Positions 1 through 12,313 of a stretch of 64,000 bases of DNA are shown one piece after another. The notes beneath the pieces were generated by a model. It did no database searches and had not been told where the DNA came from. It saw only the letters and a list, made by a program, of their open reading frames with translations. Position numbers and translations under genes: made by a program. How positions within the stretch are numbered: the first letter of the stretch is position 1; each line of letters begins with the position of its first letter. Source of the stretch: Plotosus lineatus (lineage: Eukaryota; Chordata; Actinopteri; Siluriformes; Plotosidae); the NCBI GenBank assembly GCA_024760905.1, contig CM045732.1, positions 59,387,496 to 59,451,495 on the forward strand. The letters are read 5' to 3'.

Positions 1-1597
1 TTTTGTCATCTTCTAATTTCTCTTTTTGTGCATTGAGCTCATTCTTCAGGTTTATCTCTTTGTTCAAATCCTTCTGCAAGGATTCGATCAGCTTTACATC
101 TTCATTGTGTTTGTTCTGAAGTGCATTTTTGGATGCGGACAAGTTTCTGTGCTCTGACTGCAGCTGAGCAAGTTGAGAGCTGATTACTGATGTGTTGAAA
201 GTCAAGATGTCGTGTCTGTCTCTCACCCTGTTAACTGTTGAAATAAAAATTTAGAATTGTGTTTTTCATCAGCTCTTCATGTGGACTTGGACTGTATCAC
301 TTTCTTCACTTTTTTAAATGCGATTTAAAACAGATATTGGTTTTAGAATTTCAATAAATACTTACTGTGAACACCCAGTCCAATTACAACAAAAAGAAAC
401 ACAACACTTAGAACCCCCAGCACTATAGCGGCCAGTCGATTGGATGTAGTGGTCCATTTATCTCTGACAGTAAACCTGGTCCCTGGATAATAATTATAGA
501 TTAATCAAATGTATAGTCTGCATGGTGTATAAAAACAAGCTCTGAGTAACTGCTCCTAGATTATTAATAATTAATGCTTTTATTGGTCACCTGACATTGC
601 GGCATAATTCTGGAAAACAGACAAAACTGTCATCATCTCCCCAAAATCTGACCATCACTCTTTCATTCGCCAAACTGCTTAATCCTATTAAGTTTCATGG
701 AGGCTGTTGTCCTATCTTTTTTATATTCTATAATTGATTGTTAAGTTCCTTGCTCAATGGCCCAACAGTGGCAAACTGGTGGTACGAGGATTAAACCTCC
801 AACGTGGCCCACTGAGCTACCACAAACTCTTACCCAATTTGCTTTCCCACATGCCTTTAAGCATGAGGCAGCAATTTTTACTTCCTCTTATTAAAGACAA
901 CTCTCAAACATGATACTTACAAGGAATAGTGGTATGGGATACTCTTTATTTATTTATTACATTTTTTTTTTTTTTTTTGCCTCACATAGTTTCACATCCC
1001 CAAATGTCTCAATATTCATCTTCAATCATCTTGACACTCCATGGGGAGTTCCACATTTTTCAAGACAGAAGAACTGATCTGTTTTATTTCTCTTGCATGT
1101 TGAAGGACACTAAATGAATTTAAAGCATGTATAGACTGTTTAAAATAGTGTAATCTCTAAAAATAGAACACTAGTTCAAATTTAGACTGGCAACAAAAAG
1201 TGGGGTAAATACTTTTTACTATCAATTGTGCAAGTTTTAATTTATTCATTTTTATTTTCACATCTAAATATTTAATTTATAGTTGTGATTGAGTGATAAG
1301 TGCTTTTTAAGTCCCTGTGCAGAAGTAGTCTATAGTTTCTGTAATTCAGCACAACTCGTATAAAATCCCATGTCAACATCTTAACATACTTTTTTACAGA
1401 TTAGTAAAACTTTCACCAATTTTATTAAATCAGCTGTGAACTAATTTACTTGTAAATATTTATAACGCATGATGATAAATTAAACCTACTTTTATTGTTT
1501 GACAGACAAATATTTACTTACTCTTTGAATATAAAGGACAACCATCTTCATCATCTTTTATCTGAAATTCTTTGTATTTTTCAATTGAGTTCACCAT
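1..1597 (-). CDS. type II membrane receptor with coiled-coil stalk, 5' part; probably C-type lectin-like
   Basis: Three exons join in frame on the minus strand: 1597-1522 (ATG at 1597), 482-366, and 234 to the window edge. Both introns have GTAAGT donors and interrupt the frame in phase 1. The first exon gives a short acidic cytoplasmic tail of about 26 residues with a Tyr (CPLYSK). The second has a basic stretch, then a hydrophobic segment from about residue 42 to 63 (starts LAAIVLGVLSVV). The third is a polar, heptad-like stalk (ISSQLAQLQSEHRNL onwards). A short N-terminal tail, one membrane helix and a coiled stalk are the plan of fish CLEC/CD209-like surface lectins, which act at the plasma membrane. 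The lectin domain itself would lie off the left edge, so the family is inferred. Another type II coiled-coil protein is possible. Confidence 0.6.
640..835. repeat. decayed SINE-like fragment (family C)
   Basis: The text 'ttcattcgccaaactgctta' near 662 and the downstream 'gaggattaaacctccaacg' resemble the reverse complement of the family C SINE ends seen better preserved at 36930-37600. It lies in the intron between exons 1 and 2 of the receptor gene. Heavily diverged. Confidence 0.35.
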
Positions 1598-1789
1598 AAT
1601 TTCCACTCCTGGAGATAATGTGGGGGAAAAAATATATATATATATTCAAACGGTGCATCTGACAGTGTCAGAGAATTTATTTGTTTTAGATTGTGGGCGG
1701 ATCCATAGCCGCTGCAGTCATGATTTATTTTTGAGAGATGAGGAAGCACAGAATTGGCACAGAATTTTTAATGTTCTTGGACGGTTGGA

Positions 1790-2020
1790 GGAAATTGGAG
1801 CAGTTCCAGAAACTCCTCATATACATGAAGAGAATAAACAACTCCACACAATACAATTGCCCCTCGCCCCTTGCCGGACATGAGGCAGAAGTGCCAACCA
1901 CTACTCCACCCGAGCCGCCACTTGAATGAAGAATACTGAGCACCCAAAGAAACCCCATCCACACGCTCAGGGAGAACATGCCCAGTCTACACAGCAAAGT
2001 TCTCATCAGTCACTGGGGCT
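1790..2020 (-). repeat. family C tRNA-headed SINE, degraded, minus strand
   Basis: Read on the minus strand, the block contains 'gtagtggttggcac' and 'gcatgttctccctgagcg', the head and middle motifs of the family C SINE, though not in consensus order. It explains an otherwise open minus-strand frame of 93 codons that begins with a hydrophobic stretch and could be mistaken for a secreted protein. Confidence 0.5.
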
Positions 2021-2107
2021 GAGCCCAGGACCTAGTATATACTTGCATATAATTGTGAATAAACAGTGTATTATCTTCTTCACTTCACTTATCCCTTAAC
2101 ATCCGAG

Positions 2108-2312
2108 GATGTCGTTGGGGCACCTTCATGGGGAGACTTGGGCTGATTTGGCCTGGCGGAGCCCATCCCTTTCCAGGTCGTAGAAACACGCTGACGGCTT
2201 TGCAACCTACTCTTTACGAAAATCAGCAATGGTTCTTTTACATGCCTCTCACCATAGACAGTGCGAGACGTGGCCTGCCTTTTAGCTGCACTGGGGGAAG
2301 TGTATTATAAGA
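2108..2312 (-). repeat. family B SINE fragment, minus strand
   Basis: Contains the reverse complement of the family B body: 'acacgctgacggctttgca', 'ggttcttttacatgcctctc' and 'ccatagacagtg', matching the better copies at 27201-27542 and 37646-37999. Its tRNA-like head is missing. Confidence 0.7.
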
Positions 2313-2992
2313 GATGAAAATGTTGAGGTTCTCTTTGGGAGTAACGAGGATGGATAGGATCAGGAATGAGTACATGGAAGAGGTTTTGGAGACAAAGTCA
2401 GAGAGGCTAGATTGCGATGGTTTGGACATGTACAGAGGAGGGATAGTAGGATGCTGAGATTGGAACTACCAGATAGAAGGCCTAGAGGAAGACCTGACCA
2501 AAGAGGAGATTTATGGATGTGGGGAAGGAGGACATGAAGGTGTAAGAGAAGAAGATGCAGAGGATAGGGTGTGATGGAGGCAGATGATTTGCTGTGGCCA
2601 CCCCTGAAGGGGGCAGTGGTGGTCTAGTGGTATAAGGTGCCGGATCGCTGATCCAAAGGTTGGGGGTTCGAGTCCCACTCTCCACAAGGTTGTCACTGTC
2701 CTCCAAGTGCAGCTAACTGGGTTATCAAAGGCCAGCCATGTCTCTCACTGTCTATGGTGTGAGGCATGTAAAAGAACCATTGCTGACTTTTGACAAGAGT
2801 AGGCTGCAAAGCCATCAGCGTGTTTTCCACCCTGCGATGGCCTGGCGAGCTGTCCAGGGCGTACTCTGCCCTCGCCCTGAGTTGGCTGGGATGGGCACCA
2901 GCCTCTCCGCGACCCTAATTAGGATGAAGCGGTTACAGAAAATGATCTGATGATGAATACCCCTGAAGGTAACAGCCGAAAAGAAAAGAAGA
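2313..2992 (+). mobile_element. RTE-like LINE 3' end carrying a nested SINE
   Basis: 2313-2610 encodes a decayed C-terminal part of a LINE ORF2 (LRFSLGVTRMDRIRNE, then REARLRWFGH-like codons in shifting frames) and reaches the 3' tail 'gctgtggccacccctgaag'. The remaining LINE tail (aacagccgaaaagaaaag) resumes at 2970. A SINE at 2611-2958 splits the tail and is flanked by the 11-bp direct repeat 'acccctgaagg' (2600-2610 and 2959-2969). The reading frame is broken several times, so the copy is dead. Confidence 0.75.
2611..2958 (+). mobile_element. family B SINE with beta tail, nested in LINE
   Basis: The tRNA-like head has an A-box-like 'tggtctagtggtataagg' and a B-box 'ggttcgagtcc' at about 2666-2676. 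The family B body follows (cagctaactgggttatcaaa; aagaaccattgctgactttt). The 3' part is not the LINE-type tail but the 'beta' tail (cgacctgtccaggg-like, then 'ctaattaggatgaagcggtt') also present in family C SINEs. The target duplication is 'acccctgaagg'. Confidence 0.75.
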
Positions 2993-3255
2993 AGATATAG
3001 TGTATTATAAATGTACTTTCTGCACAAAGGGTTTTTTTTTGGAAAATTTATTTACATTCAATGTTACATTTTTTTTTTTTTTTTTTTAAACAGTGAAGTA
3101 CTGTAACTCATTCCAAAGTTTTGCGGCACAATATCTGAACGTGTTCTGTGGCTGTGTTCTATTACACTTATAATTCATGCTGAGTAAGTGAATAACAACG
3201 TGAGAGTCCACTCAGGAACAGATGACACAACGAACATTTGAACGCAGCCTGCGTC
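2993..3255. other. spacer upstream of ndc80 promoter
   Basis: AT-rich with a poly-T tract at about 3068-3087. No coding or repeat signal was recognised. It separates the minus-strand receptor gene from ndc80. Confidence 0.4.
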
Positions 3256-3304
3256 TGACGTCATTTGTGTGAGCCGTTGATACGTCTTGGCGGAAATTTT
3301 TGAA
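3256..3304 (+). promoter_or_regulatory. putative ndc80 promoter: CRE plus E2F/CHR-like pair
   Basis: A perfect CRE palindrome TGACGTCA lies at 3256-3263. TTGGCGGAAA, an E2F/CDE-like site, is at 3287-3296, followed by TTTGAA, the CHR hexamer, at 3299-3304. A GC-rich E2F or CDE core a few bases before TTTGAA is the known signature of DREAM/MuvB-controlled G2/M genes, though the classical core-to-hexamer gap is 4 nt and here it is 5. The site is about 1.6 kb upstream of the ndc80 ATG. An untranslated first exon just downstream, spliced to the acceptor at 4889-4890, would fit. The promoter role is inferred. Confidence 0.5.
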
Positions 3305-4131
3305 AACAGCACAGGCGATGCTGGATACCTTATCTGAGGTATTCCGTCTTTCATTATTCGGACAAAACGGGGTTAATAATGTAGTTAATTTATGCATAGT
3401 TAAAGTAACACATTAATATTCTATAAGCTAGCTAAGGTTATTATTCTCTTCGGCTAGTTAACGTTCGTCGCTAATTGTTAGCATTAGCACGGTTATCTAC
3501 TTTCAAAGTTGTACTTTTTAAAATGCCGTAATTTAATGGGTTATTTCGATTCTTTAGTGTTTTAAATTTATTAGGCGTGTCCTGTTTCACTGTCAAAAGG
3601 CCTGCTCGGTCAGCCCCGCTGATGGAGGTGAAATGAATCAAACAAAGCAGTTTGAATAATGAATTTACCTTCTAATATTTCTCCTGAATAAATTTAGGAC
3701 TTTTAACCGTGTTTATCTGTGAAAATTTTACACTTAAAAATGCGACGACTTGCATGAACTATTGTCAGGTAGCGATAATAACTGACTTGACAGAGTATGT
3801 GAACAGTAATGTACACATTCATGACGTAAGCATCCTCAGTCGAGTGTGTTTGTTTATCTTAGACTGTCTGTAAAGATATTGCTCCTCTGAAGCCAATATA
3901 ATATGTTAGTTTTTGTCTCGATTTCTAAAATGAGTTTTGGGATGGATGGGTTGGTGGAAAGAGAGAGATAAATGTAAATGCAGAACACAGTGCCTCATTA
4001 ATTAAATATTTAACAGGTATTTTGGTGAGACAGTGTTTTGGGGAAAACCAATTCTGTTTTAATAAGAACTATGACAGGTCAGTGCTGTTAAAAATTAATA
4101 ATAAAAATTTCAAAACTTTATTTGTAGGTAG
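3305..4131. other. probable ndc80 5' UTR exon and first intron
   Basis: A possible untranslated exon would start near 3305 and could end at 'gag|gtattc' around 3338-3340, but nothing in the sequence fixes this. The remainder is AT-rich with no coding frame or recognised repeat. Confidence 0.3.
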
Positions 4132-4151
4132 GTTTTATTCCCATGGTTTGG

Positions 4152-4484
4152 CGGCAGTGGTGGCCTGGTGATAAAGGGCGCTGGAGTGCTGATCCTAAGG
4201 TTGGGGGTTCCTGTCCACAAGGTTGTCATTAACCCCCCCCCCCCAATTGCAGCTAACTGGGTTATCAAAGGCTGGCCATGTCTCTCACTGTCTATGGTGA
4301 GAGGCTGTAAAAGGGCCATTGCTGACTTTTGTAAAGAGTAAACTGCATAGCCATCAGTGTGTTTCTTTCCCTTGCTAAAGGGTTCTGTCAGGAAGGGCAT
4401 CTGACATTAAAACTTTTGCCAAATCAAACATGCGAATCAAATGATTAGCGACCCCTGAAAAAGGGAGAAAGCCGAAAAGAAGTT
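4152..4484 (+). mobile_element. family B SINE with alpha (LINE-type) tail
   Basis: The tRNA-like head (ggcctggtgataaagggcgc; 'ggttgggggttc') is followed by the family B body and ends in the alpha tail (gcgacccctgaaaaagggag, then 'aaagccgaaaag'). It is flanked by a near-perfect 20-bp direct repeat starting 'gttttattccca' (4132-4151 and 4485-4504, one mismatch), a target-site duplication from LINE-type retrotransposition. It lies in the presumed 5' UTR intron of ndc80. Confidence 0.85.
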
Positions 4485-4890
4485 GTTTTATTCCCAAGGT
4501 TTGGAAGACACAAACATCTTACTCGTCTATATTTTATGAATATGTCATGTCTACAAGTATTGATATTAGTAAATCATTTGAATCTCAGGAACACCAATTC
4601 ATAAAAGTCTTATTGTATTAAATTTGTACAATTTGGATATGTTGGTTAATATTAAAAGAGTGATGTATAATTAAACTATGACTGTCTGGAATGTGATTTA
4701 GCATTTCTGAATATTACATTAAAAAAAATGCCTGTTTTTAATATTGCAAAATATTTGTGCTTTTGTTTTTTTTTTTTGTTTTTTTTTACAATTAACTGTT
4801 TTGTTGTAATTTTTGGATCTTTACTCACGAGCTTGCTAAGAGTGTTGCAGTGCTGTGAATACATACTCAGACTGCTTGTCTTTTGTTTAG

Positions 4891-7800
4891 TCAACATGAG
4901 CCGAAGACCAAGCAGCAGATATTCTGAGATGGCGATGCGCGTGACTGATGGCAGGATGAGTATGGCGAATGCCACACCACAAAGGTGAAGATTTGTACTC
5001 ATGCTTTATTCATTGATTTATTTTTGAGTCCTTCACCCACAATTGCACTCTTGTATGAATTACATAAAAATTTATATCACTCTTGATAAGGGTGTCTGAA
5101 AATTGCTATAAATGAAAATAATAATGACGCAAAGGGTGGTAATTACACGTTACATGTGCCAAGCTAAACAGTTCCTGATCATAATATGTAATATTGCATC
5201 GTCCCTGTGTATCTGAGCACATCATAAATATGGCCTGTTGGTTTTCACTTCCTTGCATTGTGACACTGGGTGAGAGCTGACAGGCCTTTAAATATTATAC
5301 AGGTCCTTCTCAAAAAATTAGCATATTGTGATAAAGTTCATTATTTTCTGTAATGTACTGATAAAAATTAAACTTTCATATATTTTAGATTCATTGCACA
5401 CCAACTGAAATATTTCAGGTCTTTTTTTGTTTTAATACTGATGATTTTGGCATACAGCTCATGAAAACCCAAAATTCCTCTCTCAAAAAATTAGCATATT
5501 ATGAAAAGGTAGTCTAAACGAGCTATTAACCAAGTCATCTGAATCAACGAATTAACTCTAAACACCTGCAAAAGATTCCTGAGGCTTTTAAAAACTCCCA
5601 GCCTGGTTCTTTACTCAAAACCGCAATCATGGGTAAGACTGCCGACCTGACTGCTGTCCAGAAGGCCATCATTGACACCCTCAAGCAAGAGGGTAAGACA
5701 GAAAGAAATCTCTGACAAATAGGCTGTTCCCAGAGTGCTGTATCAAGGCACCTCAGTGGGACGTCTGTGGGAAAGAAAAAGTGGCAGAAAACGCTGCACA
5801 ACCAGAAAAGGTGACCGGACCCTGAGGAAGATTGTGGAGAAGGGCCGATTCCAGACCTTGGGGGACCTGTGGAAGCAGTGGACTGAGTCTGGAGTAGAAA
5901 CATCCAGAGCCACCGTGCACAGGCGTGTGCAGGAAATGGGATACAGGTGCTGCATTCCCCAGGTCAGCCACCAGAAACAGCCGCAGAAGAAGGTAATTTT
6001 TTCGTATGAAAGCAAATTTTGCATGTCATTCGGAAATCAAGGTGCCAGAGTCTGGAGGAAGACTGGGGAGAAGGAAATGCCAAAATGCCTGAAGTCCAGT
6101 GTCAAGTACCCACAGTCAGTGATGGGCTGGGGTGCCATGTCAGCTGCTGGTGTTGGTCCACTGTGTTTTATCAAGGGCAGGGTCAATGCAGCTAGCTATC
6201 AGGAAATTTTGGAGCACTTCATGGTTCCATCTGCTGAAAAGCTTTATGGAGATGAAGATTTCATTTTTCAGCACGACCTGGCACCTGCTCACAGTGCCAA
6301 AACCACTGCTAAATGGTTTACTGACCATGGTATTACTGTGCTCAATTGGCCTGCCAACTCTCCTGACCTGAAGCCCATAGAGAATCTGTGGGATATTGTG
6401 AAGAGAAAGTTGAGAGACACCAGACCCAACACTGTGGATGAGCTTAAGGCCGCTATCGAAGCATCCTGGGCCTCCATAACACCTCAGCAGTGCCACAGGC
6501 TGATTGCCTCCATGCCACGCCGCATTGAAGCAGTCATTTCTGCAAAAGGATTCCCGACCAAGTATTGAGTTCATAACTGAACATAATTAATTGAAGGTTG
6601 ACTTTTTTTGTATTAAAGACACTTTTTTATTGGTCGGATGAAATATGCTAATTTTTTGAGATAGGGATTTTTGTTTTTTCTTTACTTTTTTGCCAAAATT
6701 ATCAATATTAAAACAATAAAAGGCTTGAACTACTTCAGTTGTGTGTAATGAATGTAAAATATATGAAAGTCTACTGATTATCAGTACATTACAGAAAATA
6801 ATGAACTTTTATAACAATATGCTAATTTTTTTAGAAGGACCTGTATGTATGTATGTATGTATATAAGTGTTAAATGAATTTTATTCTGTTTTGACAGCAA
6901 CAATGTATTTGGTAAGCTGAATATCCCAAAGCCTCTCTCTAGCACATCAGAGAGGAGGACCAGCTTTTTTGGAAAGTAAGTGTAGTAATATACAGTATTG
7001 TGTAATTTGTCTTCCACAATATTAAATGGTAAATTCAATAAAAACTAATAATTGTAACGAGTGCCCAATTGCTGTGGCATAAGAGGAATAAAACACTCGG
7101 AGATATGCTCTTTTAGAATAATGATGAACTCCAGCTCTGCTTTGGGTTAGGACGTATAACACTTAGCCATGGTACGATTTATTCCATACCAACCAAAGGT
7201 CTAATAATTCTGAGACTGTTGACGAAATCCGCTGTCGTTCTGTTCCCCTCATTAATTCCTTCCACCTTTTTATTCCCAGTGACAATGCCTCATTCTTTAT
7301 TTATCCTCAGAGGTTCTGGAATTGGGGTGGGTGGACAGAGGAACAGCATGTTTGGGGGTTATGGAGGTCCAGAGAAGATGAAAGACCCTCGACCTCTTCA
7401 TGACAAATCATTTGTTCAGCAATGTATTAAACAGCTTTGTGAGGTTTGTGCCATTTTAATTCAGCATCATCTTTTTTTTGTTGAGTGGCCATTATTGGGC
7501 ATTATCTCGAAATAATCATGCCTTCTCTATATTTTAATTAATCCAACAGTGGTTAGACAGTGTAATAATACTGTGGGGGTTTTTGTTTTTGTTTTTTGCT
7601 TGCTTTATTGCAGTTCCTTGGAGATAATGGATTCCCAGCTACTGTCACAGTCAAATCTCTTCAGTCACCTTCCACTAAAGAATTCCTGAAGATCTTTGAA
7701 TTTATCTACTGTTTGTTGGACCACACCTTTCAGATACCCACAACCAAGGTTGAAGAGGAAATTCCTAGAATGTTGAGAGATTTGGGGTACAGTGAAAAAT

Positions 7801-8416
7801 TGTTGGCTATCATAATATTTCCTCAAAAAGATTCTGTTTCACAGACAGTTTGTTAAGAGATCATCTTGAAGTAACAAGTGTATATTATTTATTAGGTACC
7901 CATTTCCATTGTCAAAAAGCTCTATGTACTCTATTGGGGCTCCTCATACGTGGCCTCAGGCTCTGGGAGCACTCATCTGGCTCATTGACACAGTTAAGGT
8001 AGGTTTGGTTTGTGGATCTATTTATTTATTAAATTTAAAAATATATACACTATATATTACCACCATACAAAAGAATCAAAAGTCAGGAGTCGGCTTAAAA
8101 GTTACATGTATTATACTCAGTGACAGCATAATTATGGAGGAAAAATAATTTTGTGCAAAATTAATCCTTCTGATATGTGACTTCCCACATTTAACAATAC
8201 TATATTTGTACTTGATACTACCTCATATTATTGCAGAGCTTTAACAATATGAAGAGTCAGGACGTGCTGTTTGGGGACTTCTCAGATGGCTTCACTGAGC
8301 TGGAGGATGGAAGGGAGTACAATAAGGTAACGTGATCTCCTTTAACCCTCAGTCGAGCATGTCCCTTTGTAATTGTGTTAAAATTACTTCCCTAGAAAAA
8401 AAATTTTGATTTTGAG

Positions 8417-8479
<63 letters not shown>

Positions 8480-9065
8480 GCAGTGGTACCTCGGTACTTG
8501 AACGCGAACGCTTTAGAGGTCGAACAAATGGGAATTCGACCAAAAAATCCGGGATTTTTTTTTTTTTTTGTCCCGGAAGTCGAACGCTAAAAAAGCGTGA
8601 GAAAAAAACGAGAGGAAGGGGAAATACACGCTTTCCGGAAGTTGTTGATACTATGTATCACCTTGATAAAGCTAGCGCTGTTCTGGGGAAGTAGGAAGTT
8701 GTTGATACTATGTATCGCTGTGAACACCTTTAAGGATGAGGTCATGAGCCACTTCCGTAAGGTTTTTAAAAGAAGGCAGAAACAAGTCACGTTAGAAATG
8801 TTCTTCAAGAAAAGAAAGGGATGTCCTGAAGAAGAGTCATCCACGACAAAGCAAGTAGCAAGAGAAAAAAAAAAACACCTTTGGCTGATTCACCTGAAGC
8901 TGTTCTGGAAGGGAATCCTCCTCTTCTCTCCATCTCCAACATTTATGTATGCCAACTGCTCACCACCACAAAGGTTAAAATTCTTTATTGTTGTTATGCT
9001 TTAACTGTACTGTGGTTTTTATTTTAGTGTGTTATGGTCTCTTTTGTGAGAGACTGGTTTTGGCA

Positions 9066-9102
<37 letters not shown>

Positions 9103-10004
9103 GTGTTGGAGAGGGGCATGGCTGTCACACAGCGCTAAACACACACACCTGATTCCACTTAATCACAGGCTATAAAGACGAACAGAGCGCTTCTCCCGGT
9201 GCTAGAAGATTGTCCCTCTTTGTCGTTACAGGACATTCTTTAGAGGGGAACATATGTTTAAACCTTGTACTGTATAAGTAACCTATACGAGTTTGTACTG
9301 TATGCAATCTCTCTCTCTCTCTCTCTCTCTCTCACATCATCTGTAGATTATCAATATCATTATGTCCCGTGTTTAAACTCCTGGTTCTTCTCAAGCACAG
9401 CACAGTGGATCTGATCAGATTTACAGAGAGTTTCACTCTTATCCAGTTTATTATAATACTGGAGTCAATTTGTTTCTTCGTTATGCTTCTCTTCCCAGAC
9501 CTCCATGTCAGCCACGCCCCTTTTCCGGAGCCTACTATTAAGTGTACACTTAAGAGATTTTATTCTATTTCTATTTGTTCTTCAATTTCTTTTCACTTTT
9601 GACTAACAGCCCTGTTCATATCTCCGGATGGTTTTGATGGGAGATTTTGGGCTGTTTTGTGATGATTTCATTTTGTTTATTTTTTTTGCATAATTGGCCT
9701 TGTTTTTGTGGCATTTTCCTTAACTTTCCCCCTATTCTTCCTTAATTTCCTTATTTTTTTAATTGATGAATGCTTATTTATTCTTAAAAAAACTGCGATG
9801 CACTGAAGCTGCATTAATTGAAGTGTGTATTATAAATGTACTATATATAATAAATGTAAATCAAACTACTGTAATATATCTTAGTCTGTTCTATTTAATG
9901 CATTTATGGAACAGTACAGCAATATTCTGATGTAGCTGTGCATCAGAATTTTATTTATTTTTTTATCAATATATCTATACCAATAATAGGTTTTCAATGA
10001 CACC

Positions 10005-10061
<57 letters not shown>

Positions 10062-12281
10062 GGGCTGTTGACTCGTTTACTTCATGTAACAGAAATGCTA
10101 CGCTAGTTAGTAAATCAGCATACAGGGATCCCTTACTTTTTGCAGTTAATTGGGACCGAGATCCCTCTGCGACCACCGAATTCCATGAAGTAGGATCAAT
10201 CCCCCCTCCACTGATGTATACGTAGATGTATATGTGTATATAATATCAATAAGTACACATTCAATGCTATAAATGGTTATAATAACAATTAAACATTCAA
10301 AAATAATGCATAAGATGTAAATAAAATATAACTACATCAGACATAAAAACCTATGCCAAATCAGACATGTGAATCAGATGATTCGCTGTGGCGACCCCTG
10401 AAAAAGGGAAAAAGCCGAAAGGAAAAGAAGACCGTACGCACGGATGCAGATACGCACCTCACAACAATGTAAGTAGTTTTGATGGGAGGTTTTGGGTTGT
10501 TTTTTGTTTGTTTAGGGGTTTTTTCCCCATAATTGGGCTTTTTTTTGTGGCATTTTCCTTAACTTTTCCCCCTAGTCTTCCTTAATTTCCTTACTTTTTT
10601 AATTCGATAAATATAAAAAAAAAAACAAAAAAAAAACTGAGATGCACTGAAGCCACATGAATTGAAACGTGAAGTAGTAAGGGATCCCTGTAATACCTTA
10701 AATCAGTATTGCATGCAACTTCTAAGAATTTTCCCAACCTGTAGGAATTCTGAATAGCATAATTATAAAGCATGGAAACATGAATGCAGAAATTAAATTA
10801 AACAGCTTTGAATAAATTTGTCTTATTAAAATCCTGTATTTTGAGTCGTGTATTATATAAGGCTTGGTTTGTGTCTCCAGCTCTTTTTAGAGTACTGCTC
10901 TAAAACCTACAATAAGTTTATGCAAGGAGCGGACACCTTTGAGGATGAAGATTTAGAGTACCTCAGTCAGCTGAGTAAGACAGACCTACATATTGGTTTA
11001 ACAGCATAATAAATATGTTGGACAGAAACAGGATTTATGTTAATCTAAAGCATTTTGAATAAGATCATACAATGTTCTTCAACAGCAACAAAAGATAAGA
11101 AAATATTAAATGTCTTCCTACAGAGAGGTTGTATAATGTTGATGAGGCGCTTCTGGAGTCTCAACAGGAGAAATACAAGTTGTTGATGTCTGAGGTGGAA
11201 AGACTGGAGAAAGAGAGCCACACTGTAAGTGAACACATTTATTCAATTTGTTGCCTGAATCCTGAACAGCAATGTATATGTCACATGACAACATGTTTGT
11301 TTCTGTAGGATCGATTGATGGGACAAAGGACTGAAAAACTGAAGTTACACACTGATCTCCAGAAACTACAGAGCTACCGTTCTCACATGGAGTCTTTTAA
11401 AGCGCACCAGGAAAATAAGGCAGCGGCACTGTCCGAGGAATTGGACGCAACAAGTATGTCCCACTATTCACAGTAGAATCTGAACCACTGTACCAGAAAA
11501 ATTGCAAGTGTTCTGTTTTCCTAATGGAATGTTTACCAGTGAGGGTGGGAGGTATGTAGGGAGTAAAATGACCTCATTTCTGTTCATGGTTTTATTTAAT
11601 GTTGTGAAATTTTTAAGAAATTAGAAACTATAAAACATCCCATTATTGGTTATGCAATAGCAGATATTAACTGTGGTTCTCTCACTTTCTCTTGAAGTTA
11701 ATAAGATTTTCCTGTGGCAGAAAATCAATCTACAGAGCATTGGATCTGGACTCATTCCATACATACTAAATTATTGTCTCTTTGAAAAAAAACTTCACTA
11801 TATGAATGTAAAAAATAGTTTGTGTGTGTGTTGATCTGCTTCTAATGTGTTAGAATTTATTCCAAATAATGGCAATCGGTGTATTGGTATTAAAAATAAC
11901 TTATTATTCAAGGGGCCCTTGCAACATTCTCTCAAGTTGTTTGAAAAAGAAATAATAATCAATGATGCATTCAGTCCCATAGTCTGAGAACATTATTAAA
12001 AGCCTTCTGGCGATCACATTAAGGATAAATGTGACTGTAGATCTTCAGTTGGAGAGTCTGAAGAAGGAGCATGTAAGGCTGCAGCACATTCTGGAGAATC
12101 AGAAGTTCACTCCCGCTGATATCGAACGCATCAACAGAGAGAGGAATGAGCTGCAGCAGAACGTAAACACCCTGAGCCGCAGTCTTGAAGAAGTTCAGCA
12201 GTTGGTCTGGAATGAAGAGATCACCCTGAGGAAAACCAAAGAGAGGGTGGGTAGGATAATGTGTATTTATATTCCTATTCT

Positions 12282-12313
<32 letters not shown>

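Noticed and set aside
1725..2006. Minus-strand 93-codon frame with a hydrophobic start, looking like a small secreted protein
   Set aside because: The DNA contains head and middle motifs of the family C SINE, and the frame has no splice or family support.
2620..2690. tRNA-like heads with A and B boxes (also 26390-26460, 63160-63220)
   Set aside because: They are SINE heads: no complete cloverleaf, and they continue into the SINE body.
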